Source: Buddleja alternifolia (Eukaryota > Streptophyta > Magnoliopsida > Lamiales > Scrophulariaceae). Taken from it: DNA of 64,000 nucleotides. The number at the start of each line of letters is the position of its first letter. Position 1 is the first letter of the stretch. A program made the translations under genes and the position numbers. Shown one piece after another: positions 20,798-33,226 of the stretch. The notes below the pieces were generated by a model. That model saw nothing but the letters and a program-made list of their open reading frames with translations. It was not told the DNA's origin and did not search any database. The DNA lies in contig CM033408.1 in assembly GCA_019426215.1 (NCBI GenBank), positions 10,481,077 through 10,545,076 of the forward strand, in the 5' to 3' direction.

Positions 20798-21017
20798 ATC
20801 GGCGCTTGGGCGCGGGTCACCTGTTGTGTAGGATTTCCATTTCTTGTTTCAAAAGAAGAAGAAAAACACTAAAACACGAACCAACAAGGATTTAAAGCGA
20901 GAAAATAAAACAACATACGGGAAAACACGAGAAAAAGAAAACGAAATGAAAAGAAAGCTTGGGTTGCCTCCTAAGAAGCGCTAGTTTAGAGTCGTTAGCT
21001 CGACTTAAGGTGAGAAA
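20798..21017 (-). promoter_or_regulatory. post-integrase leader of C with conserved hairpin
   Basis: On the minus strand after the pol stop, CTTAGG-AGGCAA-CCCAAG (20958-20975) forms the hairpin also present in A at 1840-1857, with one A-C mismatch, followed by a T-rich run. Purine-rich AGAAGAAGAAAA and one end of the GGCGCC array complete the stretch. Confidence 0.55.
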
Positions 21018-22419
21018 TCATAGAGGGTCCTCGAGGATGATGGACACTTTGTCTCTCGGTCCATCCAGCCCGGCATATGGTTTCAAACGTTGAGCGTTAG
21101 TCAAGAAAGTCTGTCCTTTATCCGTTATAAGCTCGATGACGCCCGATGGATAGACATGGGAAATAAAAAATGGGCTCGACCATCGAGACTTAAGCTTCCC
21201 GGGGAAAAGTCGGAGTCGAGAGTTGTATAGAAACACCCTCTCTCCCTTATGGAACTCCCGGGGGAGGATATGCTTGTCATGCCACATTTTGGTACGCTCC
21301 TTGTAGAGTTTTGCGTTCTGATAGACGAGGTGACGCCATTCTTGGAGCTCGTTGAGTTGTAGCAAACGTTGTGTACCTACACGTTGAGAGTTAAAATTCA
21401 AAAACTTGATGGCCCAAAAGGCACGATGCTCAAGCTCAACGGGCAAGTGATATGTTTTCCCAAAAATAAGACGATGTGGAGACATGCCAATTGGGGTTTT
21501 GTAGGCGGTCCTATAAGCCCAAAGAGCATCATCTAACTTAAGGGACCAATCCTTTCTTGATGCATTGACTGTTTTTTCTAAGATGCGCTTAATCTCCCTA
21601 TTTGAAACCTCCACTTGGCCACTCGTTTGCGGGAGGTATGGGGTCGAAATTTTATGCCTCACCCCGTACTTGTTCAATAAAAGCTCGAACTGTTTGTTGC
21701 AAAAGTGGGTGCCCCCGTCACTAATGATGGCTCGGGGAGTTCCAAATCGAGTAAAAATATGCTTCTTTAGAAAACGAGTGACTACCCGAGCATCATTAGT
21801 GGGCGAGGCCATGACTTCCACCCATTTGGAGACATAGTCTACCACAACAAGGATGTATTTGTTTGAACAAGAACTGGGGAAAGGGCCCATAAAGTCCATA
21901 CCCCATACATCGAACAACTCACACTCTAACATGTTATTTAAAGGTGTTTCATGACGTTTAGAGATGTTCCCCATTCGTTGACATCGATCACATGATTTGA
22001 CATAATGATATGCATCTTTAATAAGAGTAGGCCAGAAGAAACCTGATTGGAGGATCTTAGCTACCGTTTTGGAGGGCCCAAAGTGGCCACCCACCACCAT
22101 ATCATGACAATGAGAAAGGATAGAATTCACTTCCGTTTCGGGTATGCAACGTCGAATTAGGCCATCTGCACAAACTTTGAATAGAAAGGGTTCTTCCCAT
22201 AGATATTGCTTCACATCAAATAGAAATTTCTTCTTTTGATGAAAAGTGATATCCGGGGGAAGGAGGCCCGTAACAATGTAATTGGCAAAGTTAGCATACC
22301 AAGGTGAAATATTGACAGAAATAGCAAGGAGGTGTTCATCCGGGAATTCCTCACGAATGGGTATCTCATCTAACAGATCATTCACTAGCTCTAATCGTGA
22401 GAGGTGGTCGGCTACAACA
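21018..22419 (-). pseudogene. integrase of element C (3' end of pol)
   Basis: This is a gypsy integrase in one open frame of ~467 codons. The HHCC zinc finger lies in [12 protein letters not shown]...KSCDRCQ. The catalytic Asp, Asp and Glu are in [18 protein letters not shown] and [13 protein letters not shown]-terminal [13 protein letters not shown] segment follows, typical of the GPY/F-type end. It is the best-preserved domain of C. The frame begins within RNase H, where copia G inserted; codons upstream of 22419 in the open frame belong to G's LTR. It inserts cDNA into the host genome when the element is intact. Confidence 0.92.
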
Positions 22420-24449
22420 TGTAAGGTTCGGTATGCCCCCACAAGCGATGCCGGCGCAACGGAAGAATAAAAGTATATAAAACACATATATATCGGCATC
22501 CCAAGCTAGGGGGTCAAAGTAATGCACAAAAAAAACTAATACGAGTAAAGGGGTTTTAAACCGATTACAAGATTTGGGGTTTTATTAAAGTGAGGGTGTA
22601 AAACCACAACACAAGAAAAACCACACCAAAAACTTTGGCTCTCATTTTCGAATCCTCACCTCAACATGGAAGGGTTCGAATCAAACCACCATAAGCTCCT
22701 AAAGAAAGAAGCCTCTACAAGGACACACCCCAAGTAAGTTCATACCTTAAGCAAAAGATTGACTAGATATATGCTCTAAGGAAATGGAGTCTATGTAGTG
22801 AAAGGTGGAAGACAAGAAGAGTTACTAAAAGAAATATCTATGGAAGATAATCTTTTACAACTAAGCTCTAAGCTTTTTTTTCTTTTTAAGTTTTCATCAA
22901 GTTTTAAATGAGAGCAAGAACACCTCCTTTTATAGCCACCAATTTTCGACCATAGGGATTTTTCTTCACCTACCACCTCATTCTTACCTACCATTCCATT
23001 CTCAACTACCACCACATGTGTAAGAGAATATTTTTCATTTTCTTCTTCATTTAAAAAACATTACAAGTCAAACTTTGACTAGCTTTGAATTTCACTCTTG
23101 TGACTTCATTTAATTAAGTCCAACTTAATTAAAATGACTCCCAAGTCTTCCAAAACTTGTTAATTAAATAATCTTCATGATTAATCAATAGTAAAATTAG
23201 TAGCTTAAAAAAAATTCCGGATAATAATAATTTCCGTTAATGATTAATCTCCAAAATTAATTAATAAAAAAATTATTTTCCCAAGCCTACTAATTAAAAT
23301 GTCTTCCACTTAATCAATTAATCTCATTAATCAATTTCACTTTAATCCTAAATCGGATTAATATTCACATACTAATAGAACTTTCTTGAGTAAGTGTGTA
23401 ACCCCATTGTAGGTTCGTTCATGTACTAGTAGTAGGAACACAACCCCGTTGTGCCTTTGCAATTTTCATTGCTAGATTTAATTACTCCAAGTATTTTAAT
23501 CCGACCAAGATTAATTACCGATTAATTCATGGTTCCTACAAATCAAGGTTAGTACTAGTCACGTGCCAAGAAGACCTAGCCATGAACGATTATTAGGTGA
23601 CCTTTCCGCACGATTTTCGCATAAGTAAAATCCTTCCATCAAATATCCCGATCAAATCTAGGACTTGGATGTCAGTCGAAATCCCAGTAACTCGATTCTA
23701 TGTATATCGATCTAAGTTACACTGACCAATTTATCAATCGAGCGAGGAAACACTGTGCCTCCTTATTGATACTACTTCGGCCGGAGGTTCCCATGGTCAA
23801 TACACTGTGAAGTACATAGGATATGCGCCGATGCTAATGATCATCTCTCTTGGCACTCACGCGCCTCCGTACATAACCAGACTGGACCCAATATGCCCCA
23901 CTTTATGACTCAACTGGAATCGTGTGACAAATCTAAGTACAGTGAGCGATGCACGAGACGACCAATGGTGGCTCAAGTCATGAGGACCAATCTTTTGCCT
24001 ACGTAACCGAGGAGATTCCAAATTCGACATTGACTCCAATATGGAATCTCGGCGGGGTTGTTCAGTTTACTCGATCCCAACGAGAACCCACATACATGCT
24101 CCGATGTACATCGTATCAGTATTCATGGAATAGGATACACTCTCCAAGAGTGTGCATTGTACATATACAAGTCTTTACGAGTCATTGATATCCCTATCTC
24201 AATGATTCTATGACTTGGAACATCTTTAAGACCACAACCTTAGAGACGTATTCCATGATTGGCATCCCCGATACCAAACACATCTCATAGCTTAAGAGTG
24301 ATCTAGGGAACTTTATCTAATTGCATAGAATGATATGATAAAGAAGAAAATGCCATTTATTAAATTACTTGACAAGATACATTATAAGACTGTTTAAAGA
24401 GTCGGCTACTACGCCCTACAAATGGCGCACCGGGCACCTAACTCTTTCA
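22420..24449 (-). repeat. 3' LTR of G
   Basis: 2030 bp, plus-strand ends TGTAAGG and CTCTTTCA. It is very similar to 30123-32262 but lacks about 80 bases present at 30568-30650 and a shorter stretch near 30738. Minus-strand TATA box TATAAAAGG at 22928-22934. Confidence 0.95.
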
Positions 24450-24462
24450 ATCTCCCACTTGC
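24450..24462 (-). promoter_or_regulatory. polypurine tract of G
   Basis: GCAAGTGGGAGAT on the minus strand, directly before the 3' LTR. Confidence 0.85.
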
Positions 24463-24463
24463 C

Positions 24464-25807
24464 CTAGAGCCAATTGCCCATGCATTTCAGGCTCATCTTC
24501 TCAAGATGTCCCTCCAATACTCTTTGGCCCAAGGGTTTGGTAAAGGGTTCTGCTATGTTATTTGCCGAGTCCACACGTTCCACTTGAACGTCGCCTCTAC
24601 GAACGATCTCTCTGATCAGATGGTATCGCCTTTCTATGTGTTTGGACCTCTGATGAGACCTTGGCTCTTTTAACTGTGTAATAGCCCCATTGTTATCACG
24701 GTACAATCGTACGGGATCAACAATAGATGGAACAACACCCAACTCTTGGATGAAGTTCCTTATCCAAACAGCTTCTTTTGCAGCCGCCCAGGCTGCAATG
24801 TACTCAGCCTTTGTGGTGGAGTCAGCAATAGTTTCCTGTTTAGAACACTTCCAGCTGACCGCTCCACCATTGAGTACAAAGACAAATCCCGAGATAGATT
24901 CGAAATCATCCACATCAGATTGGAAGCTAGAATCTGTATAGCCTTCCAATTTTAATTCTCCTCCACCGTAGACTAGGAAGGCATCCTTAGTTCTTCTTAT
25001 GTACTTAAGGACTGCCTTTACGGCTTTCCAGTGCTCTTCGCCTGGATTGGCTTGATATCGGCTTATTGCACTAAGTGCATATGCCACATCAGGCCGTGTA
25101 TATAGCATAGCATACATAATACTCCCTATAGCGGAAGCATATGGTATGTGAGACATCTTTTCCTTTTCCTCCGGTGTCTGAGGGGACATAGACTTGGAAA
25201 GAGAAATGCCATGTCTCATAGGCACCAGTCCTCTCTTGGACTGATCCATTTTGAATCTCTTCAAAACTCTATTTATGTACGCAGATTGAGAGAGTCCCAG
25301 CATTCTACTGGATCTATCTCGATGAATCTTCATTCCGAGAATGTACGATGCCTCTCCTATATCCTTCATTGAGAATTGTGTGGATAACCATGCTTTCGTT
25401 TCTTGCAACATTTCTATGTTGTTTCCAAACAATAGAATGTCATCAACGTAAAGTACCAAAAATGTTATCGCGCTCCCACTAGCCCTTTTGTACACACATG
25501 CTTCATCAGCATTTTGAAGAAAACCATATGTTTGTACAGTATCATCAAAACACTTGTTCCAACTTCGGGAAGCCTGTTTGAGTCCATAAATGGATCTCTG
25601 AAGTTTGCACACCTTGTGCTCACTTCCTATGGATGCGAAGCCCTTGGGCTGCTCCATGCAAAGCTCTTCCTCTATTTTACCATTGAGAAAAGCAGTCTTC
25701 ACATCCATCTGCCATATTTCATAGTCTAAATATGCAGCTATGGCTAGAAATATCCGAATGGATTTGACCATCGCCACTGGTGAAAAGGTTTCATCATAGT
25801 CAATTCC
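24464..25807 (-). pseudogene. reverse transcriptase and RNase H of G
   Basis: 437 open codons cover the palm and connection of reverse transcriptase (DVKTAFLNGKIEEELCMEQPKGF, LKQASRSWN, and the YVDD box in LVLYVDDILLFGNN) and all of RNase H (GYTDSSFQSDVDD, SKQETIADSTTKAEYIAA, ending KCMGNWL). The N-terminal part of reverse transcriptase lies in the upstream frame, cut off by a single TAA at about 25805-25807. Catalytic residues appear intact. Product copies element RNA into DNA in the particle. Confidence 0.93.
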
Positions 25808-26911
25808 TTACCTCTGAGTGTAACCTTTCGCCACGAGACGTGCCTTGTAGGTGACTACTTCTCCATCTGCTCCAAGCTTTCGCTTAAAGATCCACTTGCA
25901 GCCTACGAGTTTAGACCCGTCGGGTGGATCCACCAAGGTCCAAACCTTGTTGGATTGCACGGAGTCCATCTCGGATTGCATGGCTTCTAACCATTTTCCC
26001 GAATCGACGTCCAACGTCGCTTCCCCATATGTCCTTGGATCAGGGGAATTACTATCCTCGTTGCTATCAAGCAAGAAACCATACCTCTCAGGTTGTTTCG
26101 GGATCCTTTCGGATCTCTGAGGATGTTGTGTACTTGCTACTACTTCTGGTTGTGCAACTGTGGTATCAGGTGAACCCTTTTGTGGTTCTTGAGTTTCCTC
26201 AAGTTCTGCAACCTCGCCATTTCTATCCAATAGAAATTCCTTCTCTAAGAAGGTAGCTTTCCTTGAAATAAACACTTTATGTTCCGATGGGTTATAGAAA
26301 TAATATCCATAGGATTCCTTTAGATATCCCACGAACTTACATAAGGAGGATCTTGCATCCAACTTATCGCCCACTAGTTGCTTGACATAAGCCGAGCAAC
26401 CCCATACCCTTAGGTATTTATAAGTGGGTGGTTTACCAAACCACATTTCATATGGCACCTTGGAGACACTCTGTGACGGTACTCTATTTAATAGATGCGT
26501 CGCAGATTCTAGGGCATATCCCCAGAAGGAAAGAGGAAGTCCAGTGAAACTCATCATGGATCGAACCATGTCCATTAAGGTCTGATTCCTTCGCTCGCTT
26601 ACCCCATTAAGTTGGGGAGTACCGGGCGGAGTCCACTAAGAGACAATCCCATTGTCTTTTAGATAATCGAGGAATTCACGGGACAAGTATTCTCCCCCTC
26701 GATCCGATTGAAGAGCTTTGATACTTCTTCCCGTTTGCTTCTCTACTTCATGTCTAAACTCCTTGAACCTCTCAAAGGCTTCAGACTTGTATCTCATAAG
26801 ATACACGTAACCATACCTCGAAAAGTCGTCAGTGAAGGTTATGAAGTAAGAATGGTTCCCTTTAGTGCTTACATTAAGCGGACCGCATACATCCGTATGG
26901 ACCAAGTCCAA
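25808..26911 (-). pseudogene. integrase core and reverse transcriptase N-terminus of G
   Basis: Frames 26636-26911 and 25808-26575 hold the integrase core: first Asp in DLVHTDVCGP, second in LQSDRGGEY, and the Glu region near 26600 next to a TAG stop at about 26633-26635. The copia integrase C-terminal extension follows (VWGCSAYVKQ, RFVGY-like block), then a proline/glutamine linker (QHPQRSERIPKQPERYG) and the start of reverse transcriptase (WTLVDPPDGSKLVGCKWIFKRK). The breaks look like point stops rather than rearrangements. Confidence 0.88.
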
Positions 26912-26923
26912 AAGGTTAGTAGC

Positions 26924-28338
26924 TCACTCCATTTGCCCGGCAAATGGTGACTTGGTCATCTTACCCTTTAGACAAGATTCACAAGTTGGCATATCTAGCA
27001 TTTCTCGAAGGTCAAGCTTATCCGCCATCTTATGAATTCTATCTTTAGAGATATGGCCTAGTCTAACATGCCACAGGTATGTATCATTTTGATTATCTAA
27101 CTTTCTCTTACTAGTATGTTCCTCATGTTGAGATAATAAGATTGGAGTATCGGGGAGAACCGTGTATAAGCCATGAGACAACTTTGATTCCAATATTAAA
27201 GAAGAACCATAAAACATGGAACAAGATCCATTTTTGATAACAAAACTATAACCTTCCTTGTCCAACAAGGGTACAGAAATGATGTTCTTAATTAATTGCG
27301 GAATGTAAAATACATTGTTCAAAATAACACAGTTTTTGTTGGGAAAAGATAAGTAGATAGTTCCTACGGCCGTGGCAGCAACCCGTGATCCATTCCCAAA
27401 CCGCATGGTCATCTCCCCTCTACTTATTTCCTTGCTTCTTGCCATCACCTGCAAATCATTGCAAAGGTGAACTCCACATCCGGTGTCCAACACCCAAGAA
27501 ACATCATTAACTAATAAGTTAACTTCAACATAAAACATACCATTCATTGGTTCAGTGCAATTATGCTTCCAATGTCCGTTTTTACCACAATTGAAGCACG
27601 CATCATGATCGGTACCCTTAGCCTTTTTTACACCACCTTTGCCTTTCAACTGATTTTTCTTGTTGTTCTTCTTCTTCCCCTTATTCTTATTGGCCTTATG
27701 GCCCTTAGAACAGGATGAGGAACCAACAAGCAGTACCGGCTTATCTTTCTTGATGGTGGCATCTGCACTCTTCAACATGTTCAACAACTCGGGTAATGAA
27801 GCCTCAAGTTGATTCATGTTGTAGTTGATGACAAACTGGTCAAACGACTTTGAAAGGGACTGAAGCACGAGGTCAACAGAAAGCTCGGTCTCAAGTTTTA
27901 CGCCAAGATCAGAAAGCTTATTAATAAGGCTGATCATGCGTAAACGTGATCATCGACCGACGATCCCTCGTGCAGGCGAGCGCGAAATAGCTCTTTAGAG
28001 ATTGCGAATCTCTCCCTCCTAGTTCGAGTGCCATAGAGCTCCTCGAGACTTTTGATAATATCTTTAGAGATGGTCATGTGCTCAAATTGTTTTTGAAGCT
28101 CATTAGTCATTGAAGCCATCATGATACATCTCACTTGGATATTATCATCGGTCCACTTATCAAAAGCGGCACGTTCATCATCAGTGCTTGTGCGAGTGAC
28201 ACGAGGCAAAGGCGTATCTAATACACTATCCTTGCGCTCACTTTGAAGCACAATTTTAAGGTTTTGGTACCAATCGGCGTAGTTGGGACCGACAAGTCTA
28301 TTGGAATCTAGGATTGTTGAAAGTGGATTTTTGGCCAT
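26924..28338 (-). pseudogene. gag and protease of G
   Basis: ATG at 28336-28338 begins AKNPLSTILDSNRL, homologous to the gag starts of B, D and F. A one-base frameshift near 27934 joins two overlapping frames. The second holds a lysine-rich segment, an intact CCHC knuckle (CFNCGKNGHWKHNC), and the protease with active site DTG in WVLDTGCGVHLC. It ends in the integrase zinc-binding region (HVRLGH, CESCLKGK), where a TGA interrupts near 26921-26923. Gag coats the RNA and protease matures the polyprotein. Confidence 0.92.
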
Positions 28339-28527
28339 TTTGTTAACTACAAAATAAATAGCGAGGCAAAACAATTAGCATTCAATATGTAATCTTGTCC
28401 ACATATAATTTAGTCTTTCATCATACGTGTCTCCCACTATTTTATCATATTTCATAACCCTCTTATATGGGTATTCGAGGAGATATGCGGGTCTCCCTAG
28501 TGGGCTCGAGATCCATAAGCAACTCTT

Positions 28528-28835
28528 CATATGCCCCGAGAACAAGAGCCCATATGGTAAATCCGTATGGTAGGCTTACCGGCCTTCTATATCGACATAT
28601 AGTTCTCAAGATATTTTGCCTCATCTTTCCCATATACCCCGAGAACACGAGCCCATATGGTAGTAAACGTTAAGTCAAGCCCATCAAATATTCGTGGTCA
28701 ATCGATCGGACTGGTGTGCCCCACGACTCATGGACGACACCTAGACAAATCGATCCCACGAGCATCTCTATGCTTAGTGGTGGTCACAACCTAATCCACT
28801 TGACGCCACCCCACGACTCATGGACGGCGGGCCAA
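28528..28835 (-). other. tandem hairpins with duplicated loops in G's leader
   Basis: Two hairpins share an identical 18-base loop, CCCCACGACTCATGGACG on the plus strand, at 28719-28736 and 28809-28826, enclosed by GGTGT/ACACC (28713-28717, 28737-28741) and CGCC/GGCG (28804-28807, 28826-28829). Two more share the loop CCCCGAGAACAMGAGC enclosed by CATATG or CATATA and CATATG (28528-28556, 28631-28659). The layout parallels the hairpins of B, D and F with other sequences. Confidence 0.62.
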
Positions 28836-29682
28836 GCTTCATGGCATTTCACATGCCACCACTTATGATGGAAGGCGTGGACAATAGAACCTCATTCAAT
28901 TTCCACATAAACTTAATATTTCTTGGATTTACTTGAAACAAATCAAGCGAGGGGTTTCAACATGCAAGGTCTCATCAAGATAAGGATTATCTTTAATTAT
29001 GTGATCATGCAATTCAAGTAGCATATAAGAAAACATAATATAAGACATCCACAAAGCGGTAAACAAATATGGATGATTGTGGGTCCCTAAGCAATCCACC
29101 CGAGCCACCGGTGAATCTAAGGCAATCTAGGGTACTAAATTAAAATAGGCCCTATCTATTACATAAGCTTCCAATGGCATACATAATCTTCAATAATGGT
29201 CCATCATTTTCGTCTCCATCTTCGATTACAATAAAATGAAAAAGAAAGTGCGAAAATAAAATATACAACCAAATTGAAATAGAGGCCAATAATAATTACA
29301 ACCCAATTGAATAATCTAAGGCTCGACCCACAATCCATCCATTATGCAAATCAACCATCAAGCGTATGAAGATGACATGCAAAGCATTAATTAATCATAA
29401 GCCCATCACATAGTTGAAACAATCATAACTTTGGGATTTATACGATTTGAGGAAAAATCGAGTTTTTCTAGTTTCAAAAATTCCAAACTTTTAAATAACT
29501 CAAAAACGCGTGGAAGTTGATTCCAAAATCAAGAAATGGGCCAAAGGTAGGAGTCCTTGAAGGCCCGGGTCGTGTGTACCACACCACGTCAAGATGGTCC
29601 AACCATCAAGCACATGGTGTGCATACGCACACCCGTGTACGCTACCCCGGCAATGCACCGTGCGCCGCCGAGCAGCGCACAC

Positions 29683-29725
29683 ACTGTCCAGCAGCTGCTG
29701 GACAGTTTCTCGACCATGGTCGAGA
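29683..29725 (-). other. paired long palindromes in G's leader
   Basis: A perfect 24-base palindrome (29683-29706, half-site ACTGTCCAGCAG) is followed after one base by a perfect 18-base palindrome (29708-29725, half-site TCTCGACCA). A related GGCCATGGTCGGCC lies at 29743-29756. Confidence 0.8.
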
Positions 29726-30107
29726 CCACCAAAGGGTGGAATCGGCCATGGTCGGCCCCGTCTTGACCCCCGCCAAGTTTCCTTCGACGGTTGGCAATGA
29801 TTCGCGATATTGAGCCCTACTAAATGAGCACACCCTTATGCGCACAAAGCCTTCGGCCGGGTGCGCACAAAGTGTCATAGCTTGGGTTCAATATCAACGG
29901 TCCTTGCCCGGTTTTCGACCTTCCCTTTTAGTGTCTCTTAATTTTCAATCGTTTAAAAAAAAAATCTCCAAGATTTTTAGAAAAACGATGACAAATCCCA
30001 AGCTATTATTAAATCAACAAAATGTAACATATAGATTTAAGCAACCGGTTAAAATACTACGTGAAACCGAAAGCAAAAACATGCAAAGTTTTTAATGTGC
30101 ATAACCC

Positions 30108-30121
30108 GGGCTTTGATACCA
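30108..30121 (-). promoter_or_regulatory. primer binding site of G
   Basis: TGGTATCAAAGCCC on the minus strand, one base from the LTR end; differs from the initiator Met consensus by one G to A change. Confidence 0.85.
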
Positions 30122-30122
30122 C

Positions 30123-32262
30123 TATAAGGATCGGTATGCCATCAAGCGATGCCGGCGCAACGGAAGAAATAAAGTATATAAAACACATATATATCGGCAT
30201 CCCAAGCTAGGGGGTCAAATTAATGCACAACAAAAACTAATACGAGTAAAGGCGTTTTAAACCGATTACAAGATTTGGGGTTTTATTAAAGTGAGGGTGT
30301 AAAACCACAACACAAGGAAAACCACACCAAAAACTTTGGCTCTCATTTTCGAATCCTCACCTCAACATGGAGGGGTTCGAATCAAACCACCATAAGTTCC
30401 TAAAGAAAGAAGCCTCTACAAGGACACAACTCAAGTAAGTTCATACCTTAAGCAAAAGATTGGCTAGATATATGCTCTAAGGAAATGGAGTCTATGTAGT
30501 GAAAGGTGGAAGACAAGAAGAGTTACTAAAAGAAATATCTATGGAAGATAATCTTTTACAACTAATCTTCAAGAAGAAGTTCTATAGAAGAAAGTCTTCA
30601 AGAATCACAAGAGAAGCTAGAAAAATCTAGAGATGAAGAACTAAGCTCTAAGCTTTTTTTTCTTTTTAAGTTTTCATCAAGTTTTAAATGAGAGTAAGAA
30701 CACCTCCTTTTATAGCCACCAATTTTCGGCCATAGGGTGTTAGGTGGAGTAGAAGACTTGTTTTTCTTCACCTACCACCTCATTCTTACCTACCATTCCA
30801 TTCTCAACTACCACCACATGTGTAAGAGAATATTTTTCATTTTCTTCTTCATTTAAAAAACATTACAAGTCAAACTTTGACTAGCTTTGAATTTCACTCC
30901 TGTGACTTCATTTAATTAAGTCCAACTTAATTAAAATGACTCCCAAGTCTTCCAAGACTTGTTAATTAAATAATCTTCATGATTAATTAATAGTAAAATT
31001 AGTAGCTTAAATAAATTCCCGGATAATAATAATTTCCGTTAATGATTAATCTCCAAGATTAATTAATAGAAAAATTATTTTCCCAAGCCTGCTAATTAAA
31101 ATGTCTTCCACTTAATCAATTAATCTCATTAATCAATTTCACTTTAATCCTAAATCGAATTAATATTCACATAGTAATTGAACTTTCTTGAGTAAGTGTG
31201 TAACCCCATTGTAGGTTCGTTCATGTACTAGTAGTAGGAACACAACCCCGTTGTGCCTTTACAATTTTCATTGCTAGATTTAATTGCTCCAAGTATTTTA
31301 ATCCGACCAAGAATTAATTACCGATTAATTCATGGTTCCTACAAATCAAGGTTAGTACTAGCCACGCGCCAAGAAGACCTAGCCATGAACGATTATTAGA
31401 TGACCTTTTCGCATTAAGATTTTCGCATAAGTAAAATCCTTCCATCAAATATCCCGATCAAATCTAGGACTTGGATGTCAGTCGAAATCCCAGTAACTCG
31501 ATTCTATGTATATCGATCTAAGTGACATTGACCAATTTATCAATCGAGCGAGGAAACACTGCGCCTCCTTATTGATACTACTTCGGCCGGAGGTTCCCAT
31601 GGTCAATACATTGTGAAGTACATAGGATATGCGCCGATGCTAATGATCAGTGACGGATTCTCACTTGGCACTCATGCGCCTCCGTACATAACCAGACTGG
31701 ACCCAATATGCCCCACTTTATGACTCACCTGGAATCGTGTGACAAATCTAAGTACAGTGAGCGATGCACGAGACGACCAATGGTGCCTCAAGTCATGAGG
31801 ACCAATCTTATGCCAACGTAACCGAGGAGATTCCAAATTCGACATTGACTCCAATATGGAATCTCGCCAGGGTTATTCAGTTTACTCGATCCCAACGAGA
31901 ACCCACATACATGCACTGATGTACACCGTATCAGTATCCATGGAATAGGATACACCCTCCAAGAGTGTGCATTGTACGTGCAAGTCTTTACGAGTCATTG
32001 ATATCCCTATCTCAATGATTCTATGACTCGGAACATCTTTAAGACCACAACCTTAGAGACGTATTCCATGATTGGCATCCCGGATTCCAAACACATCTCA
32101 TAGCTTAAGAGTGATCTAGGGGACTTTATCTAATTGCATAGAATGATAAGATAAAGAAGAAAATGCCATTTATTAAATTACTTGACAAGATACAATATAA
32201 GACTGTTTAAAGAGTCGGCTACTACGCCCTACAAATGGCGCACCGGGCACCTAACTCTTTCA
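30123..32262 (-). repeat. 5' LTR of G
   Basis: 2140 bp. Plus-strand left end TATAAGG (TGTAAGG in the other copy) and right end CTCTTTCA. Minus-strand TATA box at 30708-30714. Retains stretches deleted from the 3' copy. Confidence 0.95.
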
Positions 32263-32267
32263 CAACA

Positions 32268-33226
32268 TTCTCAGTGCCTTTCTTATCTTTTATCTCTAAA
32301 TAAAATTCTTGTAGTAACAAAATCCACCCAAGGAGTCTCGGTTTGGCATCTTTCTTGGCAAGCAAATATTTTAAGGCGGAATGATCGGTGTAAACTATCA
32401 CTTTGTTTAGCACGAGGTAAGAGTGGAATTTGTCAAATGCAAAGACTATGGCTAGTAACGCCTTTTCCGTGGTGTCATAATTCAATTGTGCATCGTTAAG
32501 AGTTTTACTAGCATAGTAAATGGTTCGAAATACCTTCTCCTTTCTTTGGCCAAGGACCGCTCCAACTGCGGTGTCACTCGCATCACACATCAACCCAAAT
32601 GGTAAGCTCCAATCGGGGGGTGACATGAAAGGGGTGGAGACTAAACGTTCCTTCAAATCGAGAAAGGCCTACATACAAGAAGAATTGAAATCAAACAGTG
32701 CATCCTTGACAAGCAAATTAGACAAAGGTTTCGCAACTTTAGAGAAGTTCAAGATAAATCGCCTATAGAACACGGCATGCCCGAGAAAACTCCTAACGGC
32801 TTTGACCGAAGTGGGTGGGGGAAGTTTTTCTATGACCTCAATCTTGGCTAGGTCCACTTCGATCCCTTTGTGAGAGATCTTGTGGCCAAGCACAATCCCC
32901 TCCCGGACCATTAAATGATATTTTTCCCAATTCAAAATAAGGTTGGTTTCCTCACAACGTTTAAGCACATTATTCAAATGAGCAAGACATGTATCAAAAT
33001 TTGTTCCAAACACAGAAAAGTCGTCCATAAAATTTTTGAGGAAATCTTCAACCATATCATGAAAAATCGCCATCATGCATCTTTAAAAGGTGGCCGGGGC
33101 ATTACACAAGCCAAATGGCATCCTTCTATAAGCAAATGTGCCATAAGGACAAGTGAAAGTGGTTTTGTCTTGGTCCTCGAGATCTATGGCAATTTGATTA
33201 TAGCCGGAGTAACCATCGAGAAAACA
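32268..33226 (-). pseudogene. reverse transcriptase C-part and RNase H of element C
   Basis: The catalytic box is FMDD (FMDDFSVFG, frame 32669-33076), preceded by palm sequence read through 33080-33226 with a TAA near 33085. RNase H runs from [14 protein letters not shown] (first catalytic Asp) through the YTDHSAL motif to 32268, where copia G interrupts it; integrase resumes at 22419. A further stop near 32666-32668 separates the two domains. When intact it copies the RNA and degrades the RNA-DNA hybrid. Similarity to standard gypsy pol is clear. Confidence 0.9.

Larger units (their letters stand above)
28339..30107 (-). other. untranslated leader of G
   Basis: About 1.8 kb from PBS to gag without a supported gene. 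It has a GC-rich palindromic block (29550-29890) near the PBS and a tandem hairpin region (28463-28835) near gag. Frames here on either strand lack homology. Confidence 0.75.
22420..32262 (-). mobile_element. Element G: Ty1/copia retrotransposon nested in RNase H of C
   Basis: Complete element: LTRs 22420-24449 and 30123-32262, perfect target duplication CAACA (22415-22419 and 32263-32267), PBS, gag-pol and polypurine tract. It splits C's RNase H coding sequence. It is the best-preserved copia element here, with an intact zinc knuckle and one frameshift plus three in-frame stops visible in gag-pol. Probably among the youngest insertions. Confidence 0.96.

Noticed and set aside
23857..24188. 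Frames in G's LTR repeated at 31672-31854
   Set aside because: Their duplication reflects the LTR pair, not a gene; translations are not family proteins.
29500..29878. Several overlapping open frames on both strands in G's leader
   Set aside because: They arise from the GC-rich palindromic block, overlap in four or more frames and have no homology in the leaders of B, D or F.
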